From Planctomycetota bacterium (GTDB taxonomy: Bacteria; Planctomycetota; Phycisphaerae; Sedimentisphaerales; Anaerobacaceae), in the NCBI GenBank assembly GCA_019456145.1, contig VRUL01000050.1, positions 1 to 32,529 on the forward strand: DNA of 32,529 nucleotides, written 5' to 3'. A program made the translations under genes and the position numbers. Shown here one piece after another: positions 1 to 8,213 of the stretch (the first letter of the stretch is position 1; every line of letters starts with the position of its first letter). The notes under the pieces are model-generated. The model made no database searches. It was not told where the DNA came from and was given only the letters and a program-made list of their open reading frames with translations.

Positions 1-211
1 CCTTGTCAAAATACCGTTTTTGGATATATCGACAAAAAGATCTGTGTAGCATCAGATTATCCGAGACAGAGCACTAGACTTCGGTGATTTTGCTATTTTC
101 GCCGCCAACTGGAATGGTGGTGGTGGCATGGATATGAATGACTTGGCAAGTTTTGTCCAACACTGGCTTGATTGTTTTAATGTGTTAGATCCTTCCTGTT
201 TCAACTTATAG
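1..211 (+). pseudogene. C-terminal end of a dockerin/EF-hand-like surface protein, apparently frameshifted
   Basis: The frame that ends with TAG at 209-211 reads LDFGDFAIFAANW, then MDMNDLASFVQHWLDC, and ends LDPSCFNL. This D-x-x-D-F / N-D-L-x-x-F pattern is the calcium-loop-like tail found at the C-termini of many secreted planctomycete proteins, and it resembles a dockerin. The same frame has a TAG at 47-49. The segment just before it reads sensibly only in frame 1 (ICVASDYP, ending near 63). A shift between about 61 and 65 is therefore needed to join the halves. This could be real decay, an assembly error, or a chance open frame upstream. The gene starts outside the window, so its main domain is unknown. 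Confidence 0.5.
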
Positions 212-257
212 CAGAACAATTCTTCTTTATTCGTGTATTTCCTGCTGATCTCTAAAT

Positions 258-304
258 TAATCTGCGTCTAAAAAAGCCGTGAAATCCGCCCAATCTGCGG
301 TTAA
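258..304. repeat. Dispersed 'AATCTGCG' intergenic repeat, copy upstream of uvrB
   Basis: The gap holds AATCTGCG twice, with AAATCCGCCC between them. Related phrases built from AATCxGCG and ATCAGCGxAATC recur at about 8459-8470, 8569-8592 and 13842-13908. The recurrence in gaps, and never inside the intact genes, marks a small dispersed repeat family. The rest of the gap (212-316) shows no clear promoter. Confidence 0.4.
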
Positions 305-316
305 AATAAGAGGCAA

Positions 317-2383
317 ATGGCAAGATTCAAACTCAATAACGAGTATAAGCCCGCCGGAGACCAGCCGGATGCTATAAACCGGCTCGTAGAAGGTCTGCGC
401 ACGGGCGCCAAATTACAAACACTTATGGGCGTGACCGGAAGCGGCAAAACATTCACAATGGCAAACGTCATAGCACAGCACAACTTGCCGGTCCTTGTTA
501 TATCCCACAACAAGACATTGGCCGCTCAACTCTATGAGGAATTCAAAGAGTTGTTCCCCGAAAACGCCGTCGAATACTTCGTCAGCTATTACGATTACTA
601 CCAGCCGGAGGCGTACATTCCGCAGCGGGATATATACATAGAAAAGGACGCCTCCAAAAACGCCGATCTCGACCGGCTCCGGCTTTCCACTACTACAAGC
701 CTGTCGACAAGAAATGATGTGATTATCGTTGCATCTGTTTCATGTATTTTTGGTCTTGGCTCGCCCGAAGACTACAAGGCTTCTGTGGTTGCCATCAGAA
801 CCGGCGATTCTTTGGAGAGAAATGAACTGCTCGGCAGATTGGCTGACATCCAGTACACCAGAAACGATTACGATTTCCAGAGGGGAACGTTCAGGGTTCG
901 TGGAGATGTAGTCGAGCTCTATCCTTCTTACGAATCTTTTGCAATCCGCATCGAGTTATTCGGCGACCAAATCGAGAAGATAAGCTACATCAATCCCATA
1001 TCTGCCAAGACCCTGGCCTTAGAAGAACAAGTTTTTATATACCCCGCCAAGCACTACATTATGCCGAGCCACAGAATTGACGCTGCCGTAGCAGGCATAA
1101 AAAAAGAGCTGAAACAGCGACTCCAGGAACTGAGGCAGCAGGGCAAACTCCTGGAAGCCCAGCGGCTGCAGGCAAGAACAATGTATGATCTTGAGATGAT
1201 ACAGGAGGTCGGCTATTGCAGCGGGATTGAGAATTACGCCAGGCACCTCTCGGCCCTGCCGCCCGGAGCCAGACCTTACACCCTGATTGACTACTTCCCG
1301 AAAGATTTCCTTTTATTTATCGACGAATCCCACGCTACCATTCCGCAAATAAAGGCAATGTGGGCCGGTGACAGAAGCAGGAAAGAGGTCCTGGTTGAAC
1401 ACGGCTTCAGGTTGCCCAGCGCACTGGACAACAGACCTCTGTGTTTCGAAGAGTTTCAGGAAAACTGGTCCAACGTCATTTTTGTCTCTGCGACGCCCGG
1501 ACCATTTGAGATGGAAAAATGTCATAATGAGGTTGTTGAGCAAGTCATAAGACCGACCGGGCTTGTGGACCCTGTAATCTTCGTGCACCCGGCCGGTAAT
1601 CAAGTACCACATCTGCTCGATGAAATCGAAAAGCGAGTCAAAGCAAAGGAGCGAATGCTCGTTACAACCCTGACGAAAAGAATGGCCGAAAACCTGGCTG
1701 GTTTCATAGCTAAAAAAGGTTTCAAATGCCGTTATCTGCACAGCGAAGTCAATACCCTCGAAAGAATTGAAATACTCAGGGACTTACGCAAAGGCCGGTT
1801 CGATGTTCTGGTGGGGATAAACCTGCTGCGGGAAGGTCTGGATTTGCCGGAGGTCTCAGCCGTCGCGATTCTTGATGCGGACAAGGAAGGATTTCTGCGA
1901 AGTCATACATCGTTGATACAAACAATCGGCAGGACCGCCAGAAACATCAACGCCACTGTCTTTTTGTATGCCGATAAGGTCACCAAATCGATGCAAAAAG
2001 CTATTGACGAAACAAACAGACGCCGTAAAATCCAGTTAAAATACAATAAAGAACATAATATTACACCCGAAACGATAATAAAGGAAGTCCGCAAAAGCCT
2101 GTCCCAACAGATAAAAGCCAGGCAAACTGCCCGCCAGGCGATCCATTTCAGCGACCGTGAATATGAAAAAGTTGAGCTGGCCGGCCAGATTGAGAAAGAA
2201 ATGCTTGAAGCGGCCCAGGCCCTGGACTTCGAGCGGGCGGCCTTCTTGCGGGACCAGTTGCGAGAATTAAAAGAGCTGCCGGAGTTTGTTCTCGTCGAAT
2301 CAAGCAAGAAGAAAAGTGACCATATAGCTGCACAAAAACACAAAAGATATAAAAAAGGTATTGACCCTGATTCCCCGGATTAA
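317..2383 (+). CDS. uvrB: UvrABC excinuclease subunit B
   Basis: UvrB is the DNA damage-verification helicase of nucleotide excision repair. It is loaded by UvrA, clamps the lesion strand with its beta-hairpin, and recruits UvrC. The 688-residue product has the usual family length. Visible motifs are Walker A GVTGSGKT (38-45), the beta-hairpin region YYDYYQPEAYIPQ, the DESH Walker B box (D336), helicase motif VI IQTIGRTARN, and a C-terminal UVR domain (IEKEMLEAAQALDFERAAFL) that contacts UvrC. The ATG at 317 follows an AGAGG ribosome-binding site at good spacing. No uvrA or uvrC lies next to it and the gene looks monocistronic. I saw no recognisable LexA box upstream, so SOS control cannot be judged. 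Confidence 0.98.
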   Translation: MARFKLNNEYKPAGDQPDAINRLVEGLRTGAKLQTLMGVTGSGKTFTMANVIAQHNLPVLVISHNKTLAAQLYEEFKELFPENAVEYFVSYYDYYQPEAYIPQRDIYIEKDASKNADLDRLRLSTTTSLSTRNDVIIVASVSCIFGLGSPEDYKASVVAIRTGDSLERNELLGRLADIQYTRNDYDFQRGTFRVRGDVVELYPSYESFAIRIELFGDQIEKISYINPISAKTLALEEQVFIYPAKHYIMPSHRIDAAVAGIKKELKQRLQELRQQGKLLEAQRLQARTMYDLEMIQEVGYCSGIENYARHLSALPPGARPYTLIDYFPKDFLLFIDESHATIPQIKAMWAGDRSRKEVLVEHGFRLPSALDNRPLCFEEFQENWSNVIFVSATPGPFEMEKCHNEVVEQVIRPTGLVDPVIFVHPAGNQVPHLLDEIEKRVKAKERMLVTTLTKRMAENLAGFIAKKGFKCRYLHSEVNTLERIEILRDLRKGRFDVLVGINLLREGLDLPEVSAVAILDADKEGFLRSHTSLIQTIGRTARNINATVFLYADKVTKSMQKAIDETNRRRKIQLKYNKEHNITPETIIKEVRKSLSQQIKARQTARQAIHFSDREYEKVELAGQIEKEMLEAAQALDFERAAFLRDQLRELKELPEFVLVESSKKKSDHIAAQKHKRYKKGIDPDSPD

Positions 2384-2397
2384 GCGTTCATCCAAAA

Positions 2398-2416
2398 TCG
2401 CCTGCCCCACAGGCGA
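2398..2416. terminator. Hairpin after uvrB, possible terminator
   Basis: A perfect 7-bp stem, TCGCCTG/CAGGCGA, with loop CCCCA begins 15 bases after the uvrB stop. No T-tract follows, so it may be a Rho-dependent or transcript-end-stabilising hairpin and not a classical intrinsic terminator. Confidence 0.35.
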
Positions 2417-2442
2417 ACAACTCAAACCTAAAAACTAAAACC

Positions 2443-2703
2443 TCAAAACTGTTTTGATTCTCTCAACTTCACTATCCCACCTGTGGCATCCCATCCCATC
2501 TCATCAATCCGAGCCTTAGCCTTCTCAAGCGTCTTCTTCCCCTTCTCTTTCTTCCCCTCAAGAGTCAGAACCTCCGCCTCAATCAAAAGCACCTCCGGCC
2601 CGCGACGATGATAACCCATCTCCTCGATCTCGCTCCGCGCCTCCTCAAAATACTTCCGCCCCTCCGCCAAAATCTCCTCCACACCCATCTCGACCCGCTC
2701 ATA
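2443..2703 (-). pseudogene. Fragment of a TPR-like helical repeat protein
   Basis: On the minus strand about 85 residues form two helix-turn-helix units rich in Glu, Lys and Ala (GRKYFEEARSEIEEMGYHR and EGKKEKGKKTLEKAKARIDE), as in tetratricopeptide repeats. The open frame can be extended upstream only through tandem ATGTCGG heptamers and the end of the neighbouring gene, so that extension is not real. Codons are heavily biased to GAG and AAG, unlike the neighbours. I read it as the 3' remnant of a larger TPR protein. A very short intact gene starting at the internal ATG of MGVEEILAEG is less likely. No function can be assigned. Confidence 0.45.
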
Positions 2704-2704
2704 C

Positions 2705-2732
2705 CCGACATCCGACATCCGACATCCGACAT
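2705..2732. repeat. Tandem heptamer CCGACAT x4
   Basis: Four perfect head-to-tail copies of CCGACAT lie between the TPR fragment and the stop of the dihaem gene. This is a simple-sequence tract of the kind that varies in copy number. Confidence 0.85.
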
Positions 2733-2741
2733 ACGAAACAA

Positions 2742-5141
2742 CTACCGATGCCAGGTTGGTGCGAACATGCTTATTGCCTCGGAGAACAACGCTTTCCGGC
2801 GGAAATCTGCGGGCTTGTAGGCAGGTTTTGCAGGGTCTGCGTTGACCCAGGCCGAATGGTGCCTGCCGTAGTAGGTCCCGTAGAACTGATAGTTGCAATC
2901 GGCCCAACGGCTCAGAATCATCAATTCGATTTGGGTCAGCATCGCCGAGTGGTCTTCCTTGACATTCTTCGGATGAGCTGAATTTCTCAGCATATCGATC
3001 ATTACGCTCTTATACGAGCCCAGGCTCTTGGGGGCCAGAGTCGAGCCGTTATAATTACCCTGATCACCCTGCTGAAACGAAGTAAATTCCGGGATAATAG
3101 GCCCGGCCAACTGCTTTTTGGCAAGCTCTTCATAAGATGTATTGTAATAGACGGTAACATCGCCGGTGAGTTTCAAGCCGCCATCCGGATTGTCGTTGCC
3201 GTGGCACGAGACGCATTTGGCATTAAAGATAGGCTGAATATCAGTGGGGTAATGAATCACCTGCCGGGCGCTGCCGTCGCCGCCGTTTTCAACAAGATCG
3301 CATGGCTGCGGTTGCGGCGTGCTCGGTGCCCGGGCCGTTGCGATTGGCGTATGAGTGCTGCTGATCGGACGCCCGGCATGGTTAGTTCGACCATGACAAC
3401 CCACACAGGAACGAACCTCGCCGGGCCTGTAATTGACATACGTCCTCTCACGCTGGATTTCCCGGAAGTCCTTATCCAGGGCCTGGAAGAAGATATTGCG
3501 GTTGGCAGGGACCGTAAAGTGGGCCGAGCCGTCTTTTTCCACCGGCACAACGCCCCACTGCACCCGCGGCCAGAGCGCAGCCTTCCAGGCGGCGCTGCTC
3601 GTGGCTGAATTCCATCTCCTGCCGGTATCCCAATAACGAGGTATCGCTTCATTGATCCGCAGCCATTTGACCTCTCCCGGCCTGATGCCATCCATCCCCT
3701 CATACACGTTGGTCACGATACACAAGGCTTCATTGTCGGCCGCGTATGCCGGATGCCGGGACGAATAGATCTTTGGCGGTACCTTGCGGGCCACAAGCGG
3801 TGTCGGATGCCACAAGGAAAGCTTGTCGTCCTTATGAACAAGGCGATGGTTTCCCTCGGTGTCGATAAGATAGATCGAATAAGCATCGGCAACATTCTTG
3901 TAATGATCGGCCGGATCGACCTTATAAGAAACCAGGAACTCAGTCTCACTAACCGGATAGGGGTGGGTATAAAGATTGCCGCTACAGCCCTCGCGGTCGT
4001 GCACGTATTTGCCGTCCTTGGTCAGGAAAAACCACCCAGGCTCGGTTCGCCGCTCGATAAACACATGTGGCGTGATATTCGTCACGGCGTATCTCGGGTC
4101 CCATTTGGCATAGCCCGCTTCATCAGGGTCTGGTCCACGGACGCGCAGGCCTCTCTGCAAATCAATGAGCATAATTGCTCCCAGGCAGCCGCCCTGCGGG
4201 AAATGGCACGTGCCTACGCAGACCAGGCGATGCCTGTCGCCCGGTATCGCCTGAGGGTACATATACACCGTCGTAGAGTCGTCAGAGACGCCGTAGAGTT
4301 CCTGCGGCATTGTCCCGTCAGGATTCATCGACCAGATAGTCTTGGCTACACGGGCGCCTTTATCGACATACTCCCAGCGGTGATACATTACCCGCCCGTC
4401 GTTGAGAACGACGGGGCAGAACTCGCTAACCGGGCTCTTGGTAAGCTGTTCGACATTGCCGCCGTCGGCATCCATACGATGGAGCGTGGGAGCCACCAGG
4501 GCGGCCGAGCCGCCGCAGAGAATTGTGTGCTCGCAACGCGTCGAGGAGAAAATGATCTTGCCGTCCGGCAGATAACACGGATGGATATCGTCGGTGTGCC
4601 ACGCTTTGCCCCAGCGGCCGACTTTCTCGGCTTCATCCGCTGGCCGGAGCAATACCTGCCGCAAACCGCTGCCATCAACATTGACCTCCCATATTCGAAA
4701 GCCGGAGCTGGGAGTTTCGCGAAAATCGAAGATGACTTTCCGGGCATCGAAGGACAGACTGATCTTGCCGATGAAACCCTTGCCGCCGGGCAACTGGGCC
4801 GCCGTCACCACCGCCCGCTCCTGCTGAGTGCGAACGCTATAAACACAAATGCTGTTGTCGGCAAGGAAGCGGTCGGCGCTGGTGCCGTTGTTTATATCCG
4901 TATAATAGTGGTCGGAGGAATAAGGCTTGCGTTTTACCAAGACAATCTCATCAAAGCCCAACTCATCCGGGCGGACCGGACCGGATGTCCCGCCCGAATC
5001 AACCGCCGGCGCCACGGCGACCATGCACGCAAGCGCGGTTTCGGCTGTCAGCGAGTCGCTGGGAATCGCCGTCGTAGCCGTCGCGCCAGGTAAAGTAGTT
5101 ATTAAGACCGCAATCAAAATTGTTACAGAATATCGCATCAT
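2742..5141 (-). CDS. Exported TolB-like beta-propeller dihaem protein (hydrazine synthase alpha-like)
   Basis: The 799-residue product begins with a signal peptide (MMRYSVTILIAVLITTLPGA). A beta-propeller-like part follows, with repeated blades such as HRMDADGGNVEQLT and DGKIIFSSTRCE. Next comes a middle domain resembling that of hydrazine synthase alpha, and then two c-type haem motifs: C579-VG-CH583 and C643-VS-CH647. The C-terminus (FRRKALFSEAISMFAPTWHR) has the style of planctomycete paralogues, so the end looks intact. The protein should be periplasmic and redox active. Many planctomycetes that do not make hydrazine carry such proteins, so hydrazine synthesis must not be assumed, and no anammox partner gene is nearby. 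The ATG at 5141 has a GGATGAGG ribosome-binding site. The electron partner and substrate are unknown. Confidence 0.85.
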   Translation of the reverse strand: MMRYSVTILIAVLITTLPGATATTAIPSDSLTAETALACMVAVAPAVDSGGTSGPVRPDELGFDEIVLVKRKPYSSDHYYTDINNGTSADRFLADNSICVYSVRTQQERAVVTAAQLPGGKGFIGKISLSFDARKVIFDFRETPSSGFRIWEVNVDGSGLRQVLLRPADEAEKVGRWGKAWHTDDIHPCYLPDGKIIFSSTRCEHTILCGGSAALVAPTLHRMDADGGNVEQLTKSPVSEFCPVVLNDGRVMYHRWEYVDKGARVAKTIWSMNPDGTMPQELYGVSDDSTTVYMYPQAIPGDRHRLVCVGTCHFPQGGCLGAIMLIDLQRGLRVRGPDPDEAGYAKWDPRYAVTNITPHVFIERRTEPGWFFLTKDGKYVHDREGCSGNLYTHPYPVSETEFLVSYKVDPADHYKNVADAYSIYLIDTEGNHRLVHKDDKLSLWHPTPLVARKVPPKIYSSRHPAYAADNEALCIVTNVYEGMDGIRPGEVKWLRINEAIPRYWDTGRRWNSATSSAAWKAALWPRVQWGVVPVEKDGSAHFTVPANRNIFFQALDKDFREIQRERTYVNYRPGEVRSCVGCHGRTNHAGRPISSTHTPIATARAPSTPQPQPCDLVENGGDGSARQVIHYPTDIQPIFNAKCVSCHGNDNPDGGLKLTGDVTVYYNTSYEELAKKQLAGPIIPEFTSFQQGDQGNYNGSTLAPKSLGSYKSVMIDMLRNSAHPKNVKEDHSAMLTQIELMILSRWADCNYQFYGTYYGRHHSAWVNADPAKPAYKPADFRRKALFSEAISMFAPTWHR

Positions 5142-5382
5142 AAAGCCTCATCCCATTCAACAATTCGCAGCAATTTGTTTACAGTAACTTCCTACAACCT
5201 TATCCCGGATAGGCGCCAAAAGAACGTACTTCGCTCTACCCGACATCAGTTATATTACCATAAAAGCCTCCCGGTATCCAGAGTTCTGTATTTCCAGTTG
5301 AATGTGCTGGTTATTTCCGTCGGAAATCACAACCAATTGCGGGGATCTTCCACCGCCCGCCCGAATCCGAATCCAAATTGTT

Positions 5383-5488
5383 AGCCCCCCACCCTTGTGC
5401 TGGGGGGTCTTCTTTTTTATAGCCCCACCCTTGTGCTGGGGGGTTTTCTTTTTTATAGCCCCCACCCCTGTGCCGGGGGGAATTTTAT
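5383..5488. repeat. Three tandem 32-38 bp hairpin units, terminator-like
   Basis: Units at 5383-5420, 5421-5456 and 5457-5488 share the form AGCCCC..ACCCTTGTGCTGGGGGG followed by a T-rich run and AT. Each can fold C-run against G-run. In the first two the stem is followed on the plus strand by TCTTCTTTTTT or TTTTCTTTTTT, which looks like an intrinsic terminator in tandem. The third unit has diverged (CCCCTGTGCC, AATTTTAT). Confidence 0.75.
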
Positions 5489-5517
5489 TTGAACTTTCTC
5501 AAGGTCTATGCTATTCT
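5489..5517 (+). promoter_or_regulatory. Candidate sigma70 promoter TTGAAC-N17-TATTCT
   Basis: A -35 hexamer TTGAAC (5489-5494) and a -10 hexamer TATTCT (5512-5517) are separated by exactly 17 bases. They sit just after the hairpin triplet and just before the 25-bp repeat. A second candidate, TTGATT-N16-TATTCT, lies at 5574-5601. Either could drive the 5836 gene, although its start is more than 230 bases away. Confidence 0.35.
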
Positions 5518-5522
5518 CCGCC

Positions 5523-5547
5523 AGTCCCTGCATGCAGTAGGCAGGGA
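5523..5547. repeat. 25-bp hairpin repeat, left copy
   Basis: The core is TCCCTGC-N9-GCAGGGA, a perfect 7-bp stem (5525-5547). The full 25 bases recur without mismatch at 8189-8213 in the same orientation. A relative with another loop is at 8544-8566. The two perfect copies bracket the AT-rich gene pair. Confidence 0.85.
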
Positions 5548-5835
5548 TCCAGATGTCTTTTTCTCTTTTCTATTTGATTTTTGATATATTTCTGCTATTC
5601 TCTCCCCCTAAATGCGTGATGTACAAGTAGGATTTTCTCTTAAAAAAACGCCGCCTAAATACTGGTAACCGGTAACTGGCTTCTGGCAACTGTCGTTTAT
5701 CTACTGGAAACCGACACCCGGCAACTGGAAACTGTTTTAAATTTGCTATCAACATTTAACAAGACAGGAACGGCTATAGGGTGTAATGTATTTTATCGAT
5801 GGGCGACGCTTGATTCGTTATGTAAGGGATAGAAA

Positions 5836-7299
5836 ATGATTCAAATCCTAATAGGCATTATCGCATCCTTGATTGCAACCTCCTTGGTAGTATTCTTAAC
5901 GTGGTGCGTATGTAAGTCTAGAAACATAAATTGCCGAATACTCACTCGCTTTGAGGAACGTCCGATTCAACCAGGCATGCGTTCAGAATTTCCCTTTGGA
6001 GGTTCAAGACCTAACTATGTTACAATCGAAGTCCCAGGGCAACCTCCTATGTGTATATCTGGAGGCAATCTAGAAAGAAAAGAAGGCACAAAATATGAGT
6101 TACTTGTTGATCGATCAGCACGTCGGCTTGTTATTGCAGGATGGGGAAGTTGCCACTCAAAGTCCAAGATCTTCAATGGGTGCATTACCGACTCAGCAAA
6201 AATTGGACGAATAGAGTATAAGAATAGAGAAGGGAACATCTTAAAATCCGGAGAGATCCGGTTACCAGGATATTGCTCTCGGTCTCAGGACTCAAGGACT
6301 ATTCTCAAGCTGGCTAGTGGTAGTCCATTTTTCTCCGGAGATCCCGATGACAATGTTGTACGCTCTTGTGGCCTTCTGGGTCGAGTAAAGTTAAATTACA
6401 ATAGAGAAGCACGCCAGTTCTGGCCATTTGCAAACGTATGGTTGGATGAGGTCTGGCTTCCGCGAGGTACCCACTCTGTGAACCTTATCGCTGGTCCAGG
6501 AAGCTTCTCTTTAGTTCATGTGCGCATTGCGCATCGACCTTGGATTATCGAAAAGATTTTGCGCATCCTTTCTAACCAAATCTCTGAGGCTAATGCTTCA
6601 AAGGACTTTAAAAGTTACTCGCATTCGGAGCTTTCAGCCGCTCTTGGCTTGAAGCATAATCTTTCTGATAGGCTTGAAGTGCGAGCAGGGCAGCTAACCA
6701 AAGTGGCTATGCATTTAATAAATGCAGCTTACTATCTTGAAGAACGGGATCGTAAAGATAAACTAAGGCAAGCAGCCGAATTATTTTTAGAGGCATCAAA
6801 GAATCTCGAACAAATGGCACCATGGAAGTCTTGTCAATACTATATACAAGGATTTGTTTGTTTAATACAGTCTGGTAGCGAACGGATATTTGATATTGTA
6901 GAGGAAGTTAACTCTAAGATTAAAGATCTTTCTGATCAATTCACTCGACATGGTGAGGCAAAATCACCATTCTCATTTCATCCTTTGTTTTTAAAACTGC
7001 GTCATCATGTTGGTTGGTTTTATCTAGAATGTGCTCAATCGGCAACGTCAATTCCAGAACAAATTAGATGGCTGAAGAAAGCAGATATAGATTTTTTGGA
7101 AATGTATAACATGACAATTAAATTCGGACAAATGCTTTCAGAGCCCTTGCTTCGCTTCCTCCAAGAAAGGTGCTTAATTTTAGAGCGTGTGTATGACGAA
7201 TTAGATATTAGAAGAGATGCAAGCGAATCTCTTATGCAAATCAAGCATATAATAAACAATTTATTAAAAGAAATTCTTAGTGACAAAGGTCAAATTTGA
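5836..7299 (+). CDS. Unknown membrane-anchored protein, 487 residues
   Basis: I do not recognise this family. The N-terminus is a single hydrophobic helix (IQILIGIIASLIATSLVVFL) that begins two residues after the Met, so it is a signal anchor and not a cleavable signal. A region of mixed beta character follows (about 45-240, with short motifs GRVKLNYNR and HSVNLIAGPGSFSLVH). After about residue 260 it becomes helical with TPR-like spacing of Ala and Leu (INAAYYLEERDRKDKLRQAA, FLEASKNLEQMAPWKS). The ATG at 5836 follows AAGGGAT. Codons are visibly richer in A/T at third positions than in the flanking housekeeping genes, which suggests acquisition. The next gene lies 126 bases downstream on the same strand and also carries one membrane helix, so the two may act together. 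Confidence 0.75.
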   Translation: MIQILIGIIASLIATSLVVFLTWCVCKSRNINCRILTRFEERPIQPGMRSEFPFGGSRPNYVTIEVPGQPPMCISGGNLERKEGTKYELLVDRSARRLVIAGWGSCHSKSKIFNGCITDSAKIGRIEYKNREGNILKSGEIRLPGYCSRSQDSRTILKLASGSPFFSGDPDDNVVRSCGLLGRVKLNYNREARQFWPFANVWLDEVWLPRGTHSVNLIAGPGSFSLVHVRIAHRPWIIEKILRILSNQISEANASKDFKSYSHSELSAALGLKHNLSDRLEVRAGQLTKVAMHLINAAYYLEERDRKDKLRQAAELFLEASKNLEQMAPWKSCQYYIQGFVCLIQSGSERIFDIVEEVNSKIKDLSDQFTRHGEAKSPFSFHPLFLKLRHHVGWFYLECAQSATSIPEQIRWLKKADIDFLEMYNMTIKFGQMLSEPLLRFLQERCLILERVYDELDIRRDASESLMQIKHIINNLLKEILSDKGQI

Positions 7300-7425
7300 A
7301 CCGTGTAGGTTGTGCAACTTGTTTGCACACGCGGAATCATTCAATGAAAGTGATTGAGCAGAAAAGATTTGAAAAGAAAAGATAGAAAGCTTGATCAAAA
7401 TCGTTTGATTCAAAAGGAAACAAAA

Positions 7426-7878
7426 ATGCCGGATAAAATATCAGTATCAACAATTATGAAAACCATGGTTCTAATATTTGCTGTTCTTTCAGGTATATAT
7501 GGTTCAATACGTTTTATTGACAGTCGTATTGAAAAGATAGTGAATGATGAACAATTCATTCGAAAAGTAGCCTCTTACGTTCGTCCATATATCACTTTTG
7601 ATGAAAATGAATCGATTCTCATAGATGGCGGAGCTATGCAACATTTGGAAAGCATCCCTAAAGTTAGTAAAAAGGATAAGAATTATCAGATTATTATCAC
7701 ACCAAAAGATTATTTGGCACATGCCCCTCTTATAGAGACGTTTGGTTTATCCAGATATGATATCTTATCCAAGCGAGGACGTGGATTTCAGTGGATCTAT
7801 GATTTGCATTATCTTGGGAGAACTGTCGGTGTTGAAGAGCATCCGACGATTTGTTTTAGATTAGAGATTTTAAGATAA
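7426..7878 (+). CDS. Unknown small membrane protein, 150 residues
   Basis: I do not recognise this family. The ATG at 7426 follows AAAAGGAAAC at ideal spacing, so I prefer it to the upstream TTG at 7354, which has no ribosome-binding site and would add only a Lys/Arg-rich stretch. From 7426 the product has a short polar start, one membrane helix (IMKTMVLIFAVLSGIYGSI), then a charged soluble domain of about 115 residues. Its composition is as A/T-rich as that of the gene before it and unlike the rest of the window. The pair probably forms one transcription unit, and both proteins are membrane-tethered at the N-terminus. Confidence 0.7.
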   Translation: MPDKISVSTIMKTMVLIFAVLSGIYGSIRFIDSRIEKIVNDEQFIRKVASYVRPYITFDENESILIDGGAMQHLESIPKVSKKDKNYQIIITPKDYLAHAPLIETFGLSRYDILSKRGRGFQWIYDLHYLGRTVGVEEHPTICFRLEILR

Positions 7879-8029
7879 ACCGCACGGGAAACTAGGGGAA
7901 GCTATGGACAGTTAACCATTTTCCAACACCCAAAAACACAATTCCAGTCAAAATAAGAAATTCCGGCATAATTTCCTATTTAAACGGTGATAAAGATGGA
8001 ATATTTATGAAAAAAAAGTTATATTTTTA

Positions 8030-8078
8030 TTGAACAATCCGGGGGAGTTTGGTATATTGTAAACATGTAGACATGTTT
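8030..8078 (+). promoter_or_regulatory. Promoter-like TTGAAC-N17-TATATT followed by perfect palindrome AAACATGT-AG-ACATGTTT
   Basis: The -35 hexamer is at 8030-8035, the -10 at 8053-8058 (spacer 17). A perfect 8+8 palindrome with a 2-base centre occupies 8061-8078, where transcription would begin. This is the geometry of a repressor operator. No gene follows for almost 1 kb, so the transcript, if any, is non-coding or the unit belongs to a mobile repeat. Confidence 0.45.
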
Positions 8079-8188
8079 AGTCGATAGTCGTTAGTTCGTA
8101 GTTTTTAGCCATAAGGCTTCTCTGTGAACTCTGTGGTCTCTGTGGCTGGATTTAAAGCGGAGAACCGCACGTCGTAGTATCAGCAGCG

Positions 8189-8213
8189 AGTCCCTGCATG
8201 CAGTAGGCAGGGA
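8189..8213. repeat. 25-bp hairpin repeat, right copy
   Basis: Identical over 25 bases to 5523-5547 and in the same orientation, with a 7-bp stem TCCCTGC/GCAGGGA and a 9-base loop. Flanking bases differ, so the match ends sharply. Confidence 0.85.

Larger units (their letters stand above)
5142..5835. other. Repeat-bearing gap upstream of the AT-rich gene pair
   Basis: About 0.7 kb without a convincing gene. It holds three tandem C-rich hairpin units (5383-5488), two sigma70-like promoter candidates, a 25-bp hairpin repeat (5523-5547), and a low-complexity tract of GGTAACTGG/GGCAACTGG phrases (about 5660-5735). A minus-strand stretch at 5250-5360 reads like a protein tail (DGNNQHIQLEIQNSGYREAF) but has no credible start. 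Confidence 0.6.

Noticed and set aside
3753..5093. A 446-codon plus-strand open frame opposite the dihaem protein gene
   Set aside because: It is Arg/Ala-rich with no family motifs, whereas the minus strand has a signal peptide, two CxxCH sites, a ribosome-binding site and a proper C-terminus. It is an antisense shadow.
5250..5465. Minus-strand open frame ending in NSGYREAFMVI
   Set aside because: Its first half is a translation of the C/G hairpin units and there is no credible start. At most it contains a protein-tail remnant.
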